From: Mycteria americana
Lineage: Eukaryota > Chordata > Aves > Ciconiiformes > Ciconiidae
DNA: 64,000 nt
Assembly (NCBI RefSeq): GCF_035582795.1
Contig: NC_134367.1
Coordinates: 47,223,062-47,287,061, forward strand
Direction of reading: 5' to 3'
A program made the translations under genes and the position numbers. Shown one piece after another: positions 36,401 through 50,039 of the stretch. Position 1 is the first letter of the stretch, and every line of letters begins with the position of its first letter. The notes below the pieces were generated by a model. The model was not told where the DNA came from. It did no database searches and worked only from the letters and a program-made list of their open reading frames with translations.

Positions 36401-39400
36401 CTTCGTCAAAGCAAGGGCATTTTGGAGGAGGAGGTTTCCTCAGTGGTTTCCCCCTTTAGGAACCCCATGCCTTCACATAAAAGCGCAGGATTTCCTAAGT
36501 GGTTCACAAACAACAGGCCAAATTCTTAATCCAGTTTCAAAATAGTATTTTCTTTACTAGTCTTCGTGAGGAAGGTTCGGCTCCCAGAGAGCAGGAGCAG
36601 GCTATTTTAATACAAAGGAACTCAGACCTTTAAAGGGATTCAAGCTGCTCTTTATATCTTCCAGAAAGCCTTGCTCTGAATCGCATGCTCCCAGCGTCTG
36701 CTCCCTATTCTCACCTATTCTCCTTCTTTCACCTGGGGAGTTAGGTAATGTCTGGCCCAAGTACAATAAGGCCCTCACCCCCTTTAAAGGCCATCTTATT
36801 CTAGAACAACATTGTTTATGGATTCCATATGGTCTATCATTAGTGCTATCCTTGATTCTCTGTCTCTCACTTTCCTCTTGTGCAATAAAAGAGATGAAGT
36901 AACACATTGTAAAAGAATGTGTTTGCAAGATAGAATAGACATCTGCCTCTCTCCTTTGGAGGCTGCTGCGAGAATACAGTTGCTACCTATTTTGCCAATT
37001 TGACCACAACATGTCTAGGGCCTCTCAGAGCAATCATGCGTGAACACATCAATCTGTTCACGAGCAATAGCTCTGTGTCTAAGATGGACATTGATTTTAT
37101 TTTTTTGCACTGTTACTGGCACACTTTGTCCAAAAACTACACAAGTTATTGTTGGTAGTGTTACGAAAGATGTTAAGGATCTTTTGGGGAAGATGTGACC
37201 TGATCTTTCTGGAACATTTTAAAAAATGTTGTCTTTCTTTTTTAAAAGCAAGTATCATTCTTCCTTTGAGCCAGCAAGCCCTGCACACCCAGGCAAGGCC
37301 AGGAAGAAGTCGTGTTTCCACTTTCAGAATTGAAGAGAGAATGCTTTGTACGTTTCTAAGAAAAAGCAATCCACTCCAACTCGACCACATAATTTGCTTT
37401 AGATCTGTCTGTGACAGATCTGTCTTAAAAATTAGTAAGAATAATTTAATCAATTAAAACCACGTGCTGTTTGATTTATGACAACTGTACAACATCTAAG
37501 AATCAGTGAGCACAGTGGATATTGTTGTCAGAAAAGCTTATTTTGTCCTCTCTTTCTCTTTTACACCATCTTAAGTCAGGAATACCTCTGATCGATTTGC
37601 TGCAATTAGTCTGCTGTAAAACTGTACAAAAGTAGACGGTTTCTGACTGCAGTGGAGGCAGCCCCCCCACCTTACACTGGTGCGGCTGAGATGGGAATCA
37701 GGTACAAAGGCTGCAAACTGGTCTTTAGCCACACACTTGGTGCCCTGTCAAACTTAATAGCATTTGGAAATCTGTTCATTTCTCTCATTTCGTTGTCTGC
37801 TAGCCATAAGGCCATTGTTTAAAAAAAAAAATTGACAGTATGTCTTCTCTTATCATCACATGGAAAAGGATATAAAAATATAAATAACCCACAGGCATCT
37901 GTCTTTCTGGATTATTTGAGAATAACCCATCTTAATGAAGAATTAAACAATATGCTTTAACAGAACCTGCAGCATAAACTCTGATTGAAAGAGAAATTAT
38001 TATTTCTCTTCTATTTCCTAAGTAATCAGACTTGAAAGCAGGTCTTCTTCTGTTACTTCCCAGACATAAGACAAAGACTATTTTAAAAACACTGAATCTA
38101 TTCTTTCGTCTTCACGGAAGACCTGGTGCTTCACTGGTTACTCATGGAAACTATTGCTGGAGTTGGTGACATGTTTTTGGAGTGAGGTATGTAGAGGTGG
38201 GCATACTTGTTATAGTGCTAAAATTATTTTTCTCATGCAAAAGATAACTAATCAACTAACACAAATAAACAAAACCATACAAGTTGCCAGCAAGTCCACT
38301 GAATCTTTCTTTTGAAGTTAAAGGAAGCTTAAGTATCTGCCTTCCTGCCAACTTCATTTCATGGTCTTGTGTCTATCCTCCTCCTACACATATCCATCAA
38401 TTTCCAGCCAGAATTACAATTATTTTGTGTGTCACTTTTTTCTGTGTAAGCACCTGAATGACTCTTGCCTTAGGCATTTTTTTCTCTGCCTTCTGAAATC
38501 TCTATAATCTGAAATTATCTACAAGGTCAGAAACAAATTAAATTGAAATCTATGCAATCTATGGGAGAACCAAGAAATTCCTTCAGATTGTCTTGTGATT
38601 TTGGGAATAAAGCTGGCCAAGACAGTGACAAGATCCTTCACAACTGCAGCAGCCAAGCAATAAATACCCACTTTCCCGGGGACAGAGGTGTACAACTGGC
38701 AAAGCATTCTCCATTCACCAGAAGAGGAAGCACTTAAGGACAAAAGACTGCATGTGGAATATGGTACAATGGGAGAGACACTAACGATCTTAACCTAGGT
38801 GCACTCACATAAACTTTGCCAAACCTCAGGTTACCTCTGGTGCTTGTTATTATTTTAATATTATTGCCTCTGACTGACAGTGAATTGGAATAGTGTGTTT
38901 GAAAACCCATATGTATAATGTACTTACACCAAAATGGAGTTGAACCTCTATACTCAAAAAGGTCTGCTCATCATTAGTCTGGGACTGATTTTTTGGACAC
39001 TGCTTTTTACACTGTTTCATTTGAACCAGATACTGCTAAAGTCTTCTTTTCTCTAACATACTCAGTACAGTGTAATTCATAGTGTTATGCAGATGCTGGA
39101 TCATTTGAATCTCCATTCTGTTGCACATAATTTACATTGTCTGTGGCAAATAAAAAGATAAGTGCGATCCATATTGCAAATGCATTGTACCATTGTGAAT
39201 TTGCATGCATCCTTGCTCTTCACGTCATGGAATTTATGCGGTCATTGTAGCAATGTCTGATATCACAGTGAGTATCCTCTTATCAGTTATGTTTGGATTT
39301 TAAAGCTAGCTGTTTCTATATACATCGTCATAGCAGTCTTCACTATCACCCTAAATAATTCCCAAGCTACAGCAAAAAATTCTGCTGAACTGAAATATTA

Positions 39401-41557
39401 CAGTAAAAGTAAGGACACTGCTTGAAAATACACATATAACATCTTCTCTTATTTAATTCCTATTTGAGCAAGCAGTCCTAAATCAGAATTTTTAAAAAAA
39501 AATTAAATCACTTTACAGATTTAAATCCATTTCTGTTGGACCATTTTTTATCTCAGTGACACTTTTATGTGGACCATATAACTCTTTTGAACTAATTTTC
39601 ACTTGAGCATCAGTGTTTCACCATGTCAACAAACATTTCCCTGATGCAGGAGACTATCTAGCATTTTCAAGGCTCAGACACATAAAGTGATCTTCCAACT
39701 AGATTTGAATGGATAGTATCAAAGTAACTTTAAATACAATAAAATACACAGTTCTGTGAGAAGATAACCCACTGAGCCTCACTCCCTAAGGTCTGGTGTC
39801 TTACGTCTGAGTTTCCATGTTCTGATATTGTGTAAGAGGAAAGCTCATGTTTCAGTTTTACTTAAGCTGCAGCATGGAAGGTCTCTTGCCTGTCTGGAGC
39901 ATCTTGTTTTTATAAAACTTGTGAGAATTTAGACTGACATCTCTTTTGAAAACTTGGTTCAATTAGGCTGAAGAGTTACAAAGATATTAAGGATGAAGTG
40001 ACTGACAGATGGACAAAGAGACAATGTGGTTGCATGAGCTTCATTCTCATAGGAAACCATGACAACTAGAAAGAGAAATTTGGAGATCTTTAGCTGGAAC
40101 AAGTTGGTACAGCTTCACTTACCTCAGCGACCTGCTGAGTGCTAAAAATACATAGTAATTAAAATGGAAACACTGGGCTGGGCAAGCTCTATCTGAATGC
40201 TCTCTCCCTTGCACCTCCTTGTAATACAAATACAGTGTAATTGAATTTGAATGAATTCTTCATATATTCAAAAAGAAGCATGTTTTTAAGTGAGCATCAA
40301 AACCAGCACTTTAAAATAGCCATTGTAAAAGTACCCTGTAATCAAAATGCAGTACATTCATTTTGGCATAAATGAAAAGTTCACTTCTTACCCTTGACTT
40401 TCTGACATTATTTTTATAACACTGCAATTTTACAAAGCAATGCTATGTAAAAAATGGAAACGTGATTTCTCTGTTTATTTATTTTCTAATCACTTTGCCA
40501 TCTCCTTTTGATAAACTACCAGGAAATTTTTAATGTCATTTCTAATGATATAAAGTGTCTGTATTTTGCCCCTCCCTGTGAAGCCATTACCTAATCAAGT
40601 GCTGCATAATAAAACAAATAAACAAATACCAAAATATGATCCATCACTACTGCGTGAAAAAAAATGAAAATATTAACCAAGGTCTGTTTAAAAAAGTTTC
40701 ATGTGATAAATCACAACTTGTTAAAAAGTCAAATGAATGAATGTGTTTAAAGAATAGAAGCAGAAAACAGAGAACTTCAATCCCTTTTAAATTCTCTCCA
40801 CAAAAAATAACCTCTTCAATTCATTCGATGCAGTACATGAATCAAACATTATTGATTAATATACAGAATCTATGATGTGCTAATGTGGGAGTTGAGGGAG
40901 TTGTTTAAACTACAGAAGTCTTTAAAAACTTCCCTTCCCCCAGCAGGGCGATCTCAGGTAGGATGTTAAATGTATGCTCAGTCACCGGCTGCAAGAAGTC
41001 ACTAAAGCAAACACTGAAGCACCTTGGTGAAGGCAATGCTATCAACCAACACTTCTGCTCAGTGACCCTCTCAGGTCTTAGAAATGGTCTTTTCGGATTC
41101 CGGGTCTTGCCGTATTGATTTCAATCAGCAGCTTTTCCTAAGAGCCCCTGCCAGAAATTCTACGCTCTATCCCAAGTTTTATCTCAGGGTTTTTATTCGC
41201 ATTTGACATCATTCAGCTAAATGACAAGAGAGGATTTTGTGTGTACTTGTTTCCCTACCCACATTTTTTTTTAATTATGTTTGTTTCGAACACCAATAAA
41301 TCTCTCTGTTTACTTATGCTTTCACTTGCCCCATCGAGGGACGCACACTGAGCTGCCTCAAGTGTTGTTTTCAAAACGCTTTTACATTTTTGGCCACGCT
41401 TCGGTGGGACCAAAGTATTTCTGTCAATGACTTCATTAATGCCAGGGTTTTACCCCTGGCTTTTGAACACTGGAGGCACCCCGCAGGAGGCTCTCTCACC
41501 GCTCAAATCCCCATGCTTCCTTCTTATCCTTACCCGAGCAGCAGAGGCTTTGATAGC
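33412..41557. other. Long non-genic stretch right of the provirus
   Basis: About 8.1 kb without a recognised gene. A run of 12 G lies at 34523-34534. Open frames up to 154 codons (34913-35377 plus, 36602-36928 minus) have no family resemblance. The segment 38980-39260 is dense in homeodomain and octamer-like words (for example ATTTGCAT at 39199-39206), and 40280-40760 is similar in style, but conservation is unknown. Confidence 0.4.
35888..35922. repeat. Fragment of an ancient amniote repeat
   Basis: The word GAAAAGCACTTAAGCACATG followed by CTTAAAACTT is characteristic of a very old palindrome-rich repeat spread through reptile and bird genomes (AAGCACTTAAGCACATGCTTAA type). The name is not certain; the match is short and by eye. 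Confidence 0.4.
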
Positions 41558-41763
41558 CCGTGCACCCCCGTGGTGACACCCTTGCCCAAGGTGGCGAGGG
41601 GCCAGGCAGCCGCCGCTCCGCACCGCGGCACGGGAGCCGGGGCAGAAAGGCAAAGAGCGGGCAGCTGCCGTGCCCTCCATCACGAGAGGCTGCACCCCCT
41701 GCACTGCATCTCCGAAGGCACGGAGCAAAGCAAGCTGGGGGGAGGCAAAGTCGCCGAAGCCGT
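41558..41763. promoter_or_regulatory. Isolated CpG-rich patch
   Basis: About 18 CpG dinucleotides in some 205 bases (counted by eye), in contrast to the CpG-poor, AT-rich surroundings. The core contains GCCGCCGCTCCGCACCGCGG. A 147-codon plus-strand open frame (41390-41833) covers it but has no ATG at its start and matches no family; GC-rich DNA simply has few stops. CpG patches of this kind often mark promoters or poised developmental enhancers, so it could be a start site for a non-coding transcript or a regulatory element of SIM1. It is short for a CpG island. Confidence 0.45.
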
Positions 41764-44700
41764 GTTTACACCTCCTAACTTCTGTAGCTCTCGGCGTAAA
41801 TTAAAGTCACCTAAAGGGCTTTTTGCTGGTTAAGATTTGGGAGGGGGGAAAAGGGTATTTCAGACAGTTAAAAAAAGTTTCCAAGTTTTTCTCTTTTTCT
41901 GTTGTTTTTTTGTTGTTTCTTTTTTTAAATGAAGAAAGCTATCAGGAAATCCTCAGCAGAAACTGAGAATGGGTTCCTGATGGCTGGATGGATTTTGCCA
42001 AAATCCATTTTAAGGTTTGCTTTGAGTAAGCTCAAATCAGGTTGCCATATGGAATTACTCCATGCAGCAGCCTGACCTAGAGCAAAACTGAACAAAGCTG
42101 AGATTATTTACTAAAATCCTAAACCGCTGGCTGTTTTGCATCTCTCCCCCACTGGATCTAATTCCCTAAGTAAATAAACACATATTAAGTTAAAAACCCA
42201 CGTTAACGAATAGGCCAAATAGCTGTACGCCAGGTAGGCTATTTGATGACACACAAAACACAACCATGGGTCAGCATTCATGCCTCGGACTGTCTCAAAG
42301 CTTGCTGGCACCTGCAGGTTAGCATATTTACTGCTGTAGCCAAGAAGATTGATCACAGGAAGCCAAAGCTGTTCAGTTAAAAAAAATAAGAATCAGCTGT
42401 TTTCTATGAGCAGTCTGTCAGATAACCAGCCTAATGAAACTGTGGGCATTTCTCTTGAGCTCCAGAAACATTCACGCTGGAGAGGATACTGCTAATACTT
42501 TGCAGTTGTTTTGGAGGTTAAATAGAAAATGGCACTGAAGAAAGGCTCTGCCTCTGTGGTTAAAGAAAAGGCAGAGACCACACCAAAATGTACAGTTGTG
42601 CCCTCGACTGAAATAGACGTAACACTAACACTGTATTTTTCACCTCACTGATGCAGTCCAAATTGAAAACACAAAGGATGCCTTTCACTGGTATTCTTAA
42701 AAAAAAAAAAATGACACAACTGTCCCACGGAGAAATGAGACAGACAAGACACAGTCCTGCTTTTGTAAAAATAATTCATAACCTGATGAAATGTCTTGTG
42801 TCAGAATCAAAACCAAGAAGCTTCAGATGAAAAATGGATCTGACTCCTGTTAGAACCGCATAAGCTGCTCCGCAGTCTCGGCTCTCCCTGTCCTGGGCTC
42901 CAAATGGATGCAAAGATAAAAGGAAAGCAGCAAAAGGCTCAGCACCCAGCGATCCTAGTGTCCTTTGACAGGACACGTAACCAACGTGGAAAACACTGAC
43001 ATTCATGCACAGGTTTTGGCTAGCTTGTACATACAAACATGGTTTCGCCAGCCACCCCACTGTCGGTGCAAAACGGCATTTCCACATAAGGTGCTTTATC
43101 GGGTTGCGTGCAGGCAGGGCTCCACTGGGCAGGCATTTATTCTGCCGTGATGAGAATAGTATTCTGGGTGTTCACTCAGTTTTGCTGGACAGTGTGGGAG
43201 AAAAAGCATAGTTTCACATCTTCTGGCACCTTCTTCCTTTCATTTCTTACCACTTGTGAAGCTAATAGCACAGCAGAAAGGTGGCAGCCTAACGTGCTTT
43301 ACCTCACAAAAGAGACAATACCAATGTAAAAAAGCATTTTCAAATGGTGGTGAGATGCTTACCGCTATTTCAGCCCTCTTGCACTTCTAAACTCTCTGCA
43401 AGCCAGACGGCCATTGTTTTTCATATGTGAAAGACACATAGACAATCATGGTGGGTGGCACAAATCAGCGTAGCCTCAAGGCTGCTCTAGCCGATCCCAA
43501 GAGGCTGACCAGTTCAGAACTACCTCAGGCTTCAAGGGAGACAGAAGGAGCCATAGAAAGATTCCAATCTGCCCTTTGAAAGTGAATCAAATGATCTCTG
43601 GCACTACATCTTGACGGGAAATTGAAAGCGTCCAGCTTAAAAAAGAACCTTAAGCTTTCTTCACCATTTTGTCATGTTTCTTCTTATTTAAAAAAAAAAA
43701 AAAAATCAATCATGTTGCACATGTAGCACATTTGATAATGTACAAGTTTATCTGTTTGCAACACAGCGTTGGTATAATTTCCAAATACGTCATACTAACA
43801 ATTCCGAGGAATATTGCTGGAAGTGAAAGATGGCTCCCATATGACATTTACCACCTGATACATTGGGTACCAAATAGTGGAGCTCATAGTCAGTTAAAAG
43901 CTTGGAACATGCCGATACTGTCTGGTTTTTATTTCCCAGGCCTCAGTTTATGCTCTGCATTTTATATCAATATTTTTATTATAGAATATTTTTATTTATA
44001 GGTGAAAAAGAGTATAGATAACAGGTGACAAATATAGATAACATGATAAAAAGGACTAAGCTGATAACGGCTCATGATAATAATGAACGAATGAATAATA
44101 ATGATGAGATGAACAGGAATAATGAACATTTGATTATTTGCATGTAATTTAATGCATGCTTAGACAAAGACCTAATTTTTAAGTTTCCCTCTCAGGTGCA
44201 TTTGATAGTAGCTTTTGTTATTTTCCAATACAGGCTTATGTCCTCTGGTTTCAGTTTTCATCTTTATGTTCTGTTTGCAGGCCAACGGTGATGATGTTTT
44301 GCAATGCAGCTAAAGTAGTATGTGTACTTGGTATGCTGAAGGCATCTATCATCTTTTGTCTGTAGCTTTTCTGAAAAGTTCATCACCTCCATTCCCTCAA
44401 CCAATAGCTTTCTTGTAGCAGAACTAATGCCTGTGAGAAAAAGATTGCAGGGTCCTCAGTATGGGATTTACATCAGCTGTATAAAGAAGGGAAAGGGAAA
44501 GGGGAATGCAAGTGATGGAAACTGTTGCCAAATAGCCCTTTTCCTCATGAAAAGGAAAACATGATTTTCAGGATCAACAGAGGACACTTGCTGGGCAAGC
44601 TAGATCATGGGATTTGTGAAATCACAGGCCAGTGCTTGAGGCAGAAGGATGGAAAGGGAAATGGAAGGGATAATGCCTGAGGGAGCCGAAAATGAGAGGA

Positions 44701-47700
44701 CTGTGGGAGAAAGGCAACGACAGACTGTGGGCAGAGACGTGTCTGAGAGGATGAGCAGGCTCGATGCTGGCGAGGCCCATCTGTTTCTATGTATACATAA
44801 CCTTGCACCTGGCCTCTGGACCATAGTCCAGAGTGTTGTGTGCATGCCTAGTGAAACTCCTGTTAACATCCATGAAGAAATGGTGTAGTCTGTCAGGCTT
44901 TGTGCTGTGGTGGATAGCACTTTTTATTCACACAGCCACACCGGGCTGCATAGCAGCAGGGTATTTGTGACCTTCTCACAGTCAGAGAAGCTGTATCAAA
45001 TGAAATTGCTGATGCTGAAGCCTCTGATGGCCACCATATGGGGATAGAGGAAGTTTCTGATGGTATCGCACACTTTTATTACGATGGCCATGACAGCAGA
45101 TTTCCTCAGTGCAGAGCAATTTGCCAACGAGCGTAGGAGCCAAAAGTGAATAGAGACCCATGGGCAATGGGTACTATTTACGCACTAGAAGAGAGACTGA
45201 AGAGCATGCATGGATGTTGCAGGACTTTCAGCACACACCATCGAGGATGATACTCAGTTTTGTTGCAGAGCTGAGCATGGAGAAACTAGGACTACTGCTG
45301 TCCTATGGAGGACAATACGGTCCCATGAGTGCCTATTGATCTCAGTGTCTCTTTTTCAGTATGGCCTTCAAAGGCAGTGTGGTAGGTCCATAACGGGCAT
45401 TTCTGAAACCCCTCACCCATGCATTTAAAAAAAAAAAAAAGAAAGAAAGAAACCCAACACATGTTTTGCACAGCTAAACAGCGTCGTTTGGGGAAAAGAT
45501 GACACCATTTCCTGCCTGCATGGAGAACCGGGGCCAAATTCAGGCCAAGGAGAGGGGAACTGCCTAAACTACCCCATAGGAAATGCTAAAAGTGTGAATG
45601 TAGTTTAAACATCTACCTCTATGCTGCAGAGTATTCCCCAATCCCAGGAGCATCTCGGAGAACTGAGTGCCTATATCCGTGCAAGAGCAAAGGGTCAGTG
45701 ACACAACCGCATCTCTGTTTTATGCAATTAATTCACTTGAGACTCAAAACTGACCACTGCTTATGTGTTTTGCTCTGAGTCTTGTGAATGGCAAATATGT
45801 GAGCCACCACTTTCCCCCCTGAGAAAGCTGCTTTCTCACCCAACCACAGCCTCAGGTTCCCCCTACTCTCTGATACCATCAGTCTCACATTTGTTCACCT
45901 GCAGGGAAGAGCCTCCGTGAGAGTATAGTATTTTAAGCACCTAAGGGGCACCACGCTCCAAGTCAGCAAGCTGATTTAGCTGAGGCACAGGGGTGGTGGA
46001 TGGCTTCAAGAAACATGGCAGGCTATTCACAAAGCAGACAATTAATCTTAATTAAGCCCCTGTGAGTCAGATCTTCCTGACAGAATAGTATTTGAGCAGA
46101 CTCAGACATCTTTCTTAAATGGGGTAGCAGTATATTATCAGTGTCCCTTCATATCTGATAATCTTCATTCAAGATTCAGAGAGCACTTAGGATTCACAGG
46201 AATCAAAATAAATTACTTTTCCCATGTCCCCTCTCAACTCTGAGAAATATTCTCATTAATTAAAATGAATTCCTGAAAATGTATCCTATATAGGACAGTC
46301 CTTAGTTTAAAAATGTAGAAAACCAGACAAAAATTGCGTATTGGTAGCTATATTTTAAACCAAAAAAATCTTCACATAATAAATACATCTTATGCACATT
46401 AACTTCAAATTTACTTCAGTAAGCTATTTACAATATAAATAATTATAAATGGGAACACTTTGCAAGATATTGTTGACATAACTAAATTGTGTTTCCTACA
46501 TTACATTCCAAAGGAAAACTTCAAATTACAGATGTTATGCTATAATGTCACTAGACCCTATACATTGCAAGGCATGGTATTTCAAATGCTGGCAATCTGT
46601 GTCTTTTTTTCCATAAATATAACCCATTGGTTTAAAGCAAACATGAAATGCTTCATTATGTCTCAAGTGCTTTTTTTTGCTAGATTAGTATATTTTTTAT
46701 GCATTGAAATATTTACCTTGGGAAAAAGTTGCAGTGCCTTAAAAGTACTTTTCTTAATAGACTTTATTTCCTTTGAAATGTAAAGGTGCCAATGTTTTAT
46801 AATGTGTGAGCAAGATTATTTCTTGCATTTCCAAACTTCCCACTGTATCGGTAGCTGAAAAGAAAAAAATGCATGCAGTCCAAATTGCAATAAATAAAAA
46901 TAATTGAAAACCATATTTTGAATCCTAGAACAACAGGAAATCTTGAGAACCCTGTGTGAGAGGGGAGTTAAATAGTGAATACAACCAGACAAAAAGCTTT
47001 GTTTCTTCCTGTATTTGATCTTGCCTTTCAAATACAGCTTCATAGATGGAGTCATAAATTACCTCTTTTCAGAAAGGGATGTATTCCTAACAACTTAGAG
47101 CCAGATTTATCCACAGAACTCTTGTATACATAAGCTAAATGCCACAGTGAAGTTTAACCTCACATCATTTTTTTTTCGTTAATAAATGCTCTAAGGAAAT
47201 GTGAAATGGAGTCACACCAGCGCTCTCACCATTCTGAACAGAAGACTATTTAATTTTTAGTCTTCAGAATAACAGCTCGGTAAAAATACTTTGCTAAACC
47301 CTCAGTTACACCTCTCACAGCTTTACTAACACCAAACTGAAGGGTTAAGGAAAAAAATTGTGGGTTTTTTTGTTTTGTTTTTCCTGTTGTTGGTTTTTGG
47401 GGTTTCTTTTTGCTTCTCAGTGCATACAGCTGAAATATTTAACCCTCAATACTAACTGCAAATAAAATAAAATGGCTTCTCCTTCACACTGTGGAAGTGT
47501 CTGGAGCTAATCCAGTATACCTCCAGGAAAGCAGTTCATCCACCATTGTTCCTAATAACAAAGCCTGTATTGCCTTTAGACCCTTAGGTGTTTTAAGTAA
47601 ACTTGCAACTCATGGAAAGATCAGAGCCTGAACCCATTTGCTGCCAGACGTTAACTATAGTCACCTTAAAATAGACATAGCTATGTCTAATCCTGAAACG

Positions 47701-48288
47701 TGTGCTATAATCCCCATTATATACAGCTTTGTATGCAGAAGGTCTGAAAACCAATGCGTATGCCACAGCTTTGTTTCTTGACTAAAGGGTTAACTGACCT
47801 TTGGAACAGCCAGTCTGATTTTCTGGGGTGGCTGTGCCTTTTTCAGAAATCCTATGCGACCTTTTATTTTTTTCCAACTCACTCAGGATGTTCACATAAA
47901 TGAACATATGGTGGTTAACATACTTAGGGACATTAATGAATAAATGCTGCATGTCCAAAGATAAAAATGAGAATCAGATAAGAGTGATTAAAAGAGTTTA
48001 AAAGAGCAGAATTTAACTGTGTAACCTGTGGCAGTATTGCAGGCACATCAACAAAAGCCATTTAAAGTTTTAAGAAATACTTCTGGGGCTCCTCAGTGCA
48101 GAGAGATGCACTCATCTTTTCAGTGTGTATAAATAACCTCTACTGTAGAAACAGCCATTACAGCTATTACCTTCCATAGTTTCCATACTCACATCTTGAG
48201 ATTTAAAAAAAAAAAAAAAAATTACAAACAATCCCCAAGCCTATTGCCTCTTCACAAGCCAGCTTTTTTGCGCTTACACATATTAAGT
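41764..48288. other. Non-genic stretch
   Basis: About 6.5 kb without recognised genes. A-rich runs occur near 42699, 43690 and 45427. At 44020-44160 there is an unusual GATAA/AATAATGA-rich segment that ends with an octamer and homeodomain-like cluster. At 47340-47420 lies a T/G low-complexity run. Nothing here supports an exon. Confidence 0.4.
44133..44158. promoter_or_regulatory. Octamer / POU-type site cluster
   Basis: A perfect octamer ATTTGCAT (reverse ATGCAAAT) at 44136-44143 is followed at once by GTAATTTAATGCATGC, which holds a TAAT core and a second half-octamer ATGCAT. POU factors of the BRN2/OCT type bind such pairs. In mammals POU3F2 acts in the same hypothalamic lineage as SIM1, so the site is suggestive, but an AT-rich region produces such words by chance. 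Confidence 0.25.
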
Positions 48289-48350
48289 AGTACCTTACTC
48301 CACAAATATTCCCATCTGAGTCAATGGGACAAATTGCTGAGTAAGGTTCT
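48289..48350. repeat. Ancient palindromic repeat copy
   Basis: An imperfect hairpin: AGTACCTTACTC...ATTCCCAT on the left and AATGGGAC...GAGTAAGGTTCT on the right, around the loop CTGAGTC. The centre 'gagtcaatggga' is the signature of a very old amniote palindromic repeat family, probably a MITE-like DNA element. A related end (GGAGTAAGGTACTACTC) occurs at 50396-50412. Confidence 0.5.
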
Positions 48351-50039
48351 TCCTCTAATTTAAGAATTGCTTTGCAAATTTGTCCAAAATTACAAACTCC
48401 GTGCCCCTGGGGTGCAGTTTTGTATAAAGAAGAGAGGGGGGGTTTGCTTCTTTAAACAAAAGAGATATCGCAAAATCATAATGCACCAAAATCATAATGC
48501 ACCATCCACTATCAGTAAGAAATGGTTTGCCAGAGCCGTGGTCACTCTGTATTTGGAGTAGCTACAAAATATTAATTTGGTGTTAATAGCAAAACAGTAT
48601 TATGTTAGAGAAATGATGCAACACAGCAATTTATATTGTTTCTGTTCCAAAACACAACCTATATACCTTGTTTAAAGTTATAACCTTTCACTAATATGAT
48701 ACATTTGAAATATATTTGGTACAAATGCCTTGCATTTTTCAATTTTGCAAAACATCTCCTCTCACCTTATCTGATTTAGAAAAGGAAGAAAGAAAAAAAA
48801 AGAAGATGATATCCTTGAAGGATATTAAATGAAAATTTGAATTAAATAAATATGTAATGGAAAAAATAAGCTTTATACCATATTGAAAAATACATGTAAT
48901 ATGAGCTGCAGTGATATTATATGCTATAATTAAGATTGCAAACTTGCTTTCATGTAGCATGCAGAGTCTATGTTTACAACACTCAATGCTTTTGGTCAAT
49001 TAAGAAGAAATTCCTGGCTATCTAAAGAAGCAGGATGGCAAATTAGCTGACAAAAGGCATCTACCCCTGGCAGACTGTACTGAAGTGCTAAGGAGTGCCA
49101 GTTGCTGGAATCCCATGAGGGGAGCGAGCGTCAGCCTTTGCTTGTAGCACCATGGGGCTGCATGTACAGACCTCTCTCCTGATATATTCCATTCAGTACA
49201 GTGCATTTTGCTGCATTTGTCATTGGAGTGGACTGGAACTATTAAAAATAGGATAAATAACTACAGTTTGGGAAGTTTTATTTTGGGATCACAGTAAATA
49301 AGAATGGGGAACTTTTATTGCATAGCACACTGGCTTTTTTCCTAGGTGAAATCATATAGAGTACAAGCATCTTATATCGTGCCTGTTTGTTTTATAAGTC
49401 TTCTATTTTTCAAAAGTGCCTGTCAGAATGCAAATACAACAGTGCCCAAACTGTGGTTTCCTGACTCTTTGTGGCCATTAGGCCACAGCCAAGGAACTGC
49501 AGCTGGTCTGCAGAACTCTATTGCCTTCTAATTAAAAGCTTGATAACAAGAGTTCTTGGTGATCCCAAGAAACTTGGCTGCTGACAAAATTCCATTCATC
49601 CAAACAGTTTAGGAAACTCTTATGTAATACAAAATAATATTGACACTTAGACTTATTTTCATGTGTACTAGTAGGGATTATATGATACCATGTACCTCTA
49701 CTCTAATTCGCTTTGCAAATTGTATTTTAATACTGTACAATGAGGCTCCAAATACAAGTTTATTCATATTACTCATAGGAATAAGTGAAATAAATATGTA
49801 TCCAGAACTAGATTTATCAAAAATATTTTCTCATTCCTATGCTTTAGGAATATATACAATTGTTGGGCTGAAAGAAGTCCATTTTGGTCCATTCCTTCCT
49901 CTGAGTTAACAGTTGTCAATGTTTTTCTTTCCCTCAATTATTTGCCTTGTTTTTATCTTAAAACAAGCAAACAAACAAACAAAAATCTCTAGCTGCTTCT
50001 CTTTAAGACCTTTGTTATTCATTTGGCAGTTACTCAAAT
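48351..50039. other. Non-genic stretch
   Basis: About 1.7 kb, AT-rich, with no recognised gene or repeat. A short tandem ACAA/CAAA run is at 49964-49984. Confidence 0.45.

Noticed and set aside
41390..41833. 147-codon frame over the CpG-rich patch
   Set aside because: The frame lacks an ATG at its start and GC-rich DNA has few stops. Gly/Ala/Arg-rich low-complexity translation with no family match.
49964..49984. Short (ACAA)n run as a poly(A)-like retroposon tail
   Set aside because: No recognisable element body is attached in the correct orientation; treated as a simple repeat.
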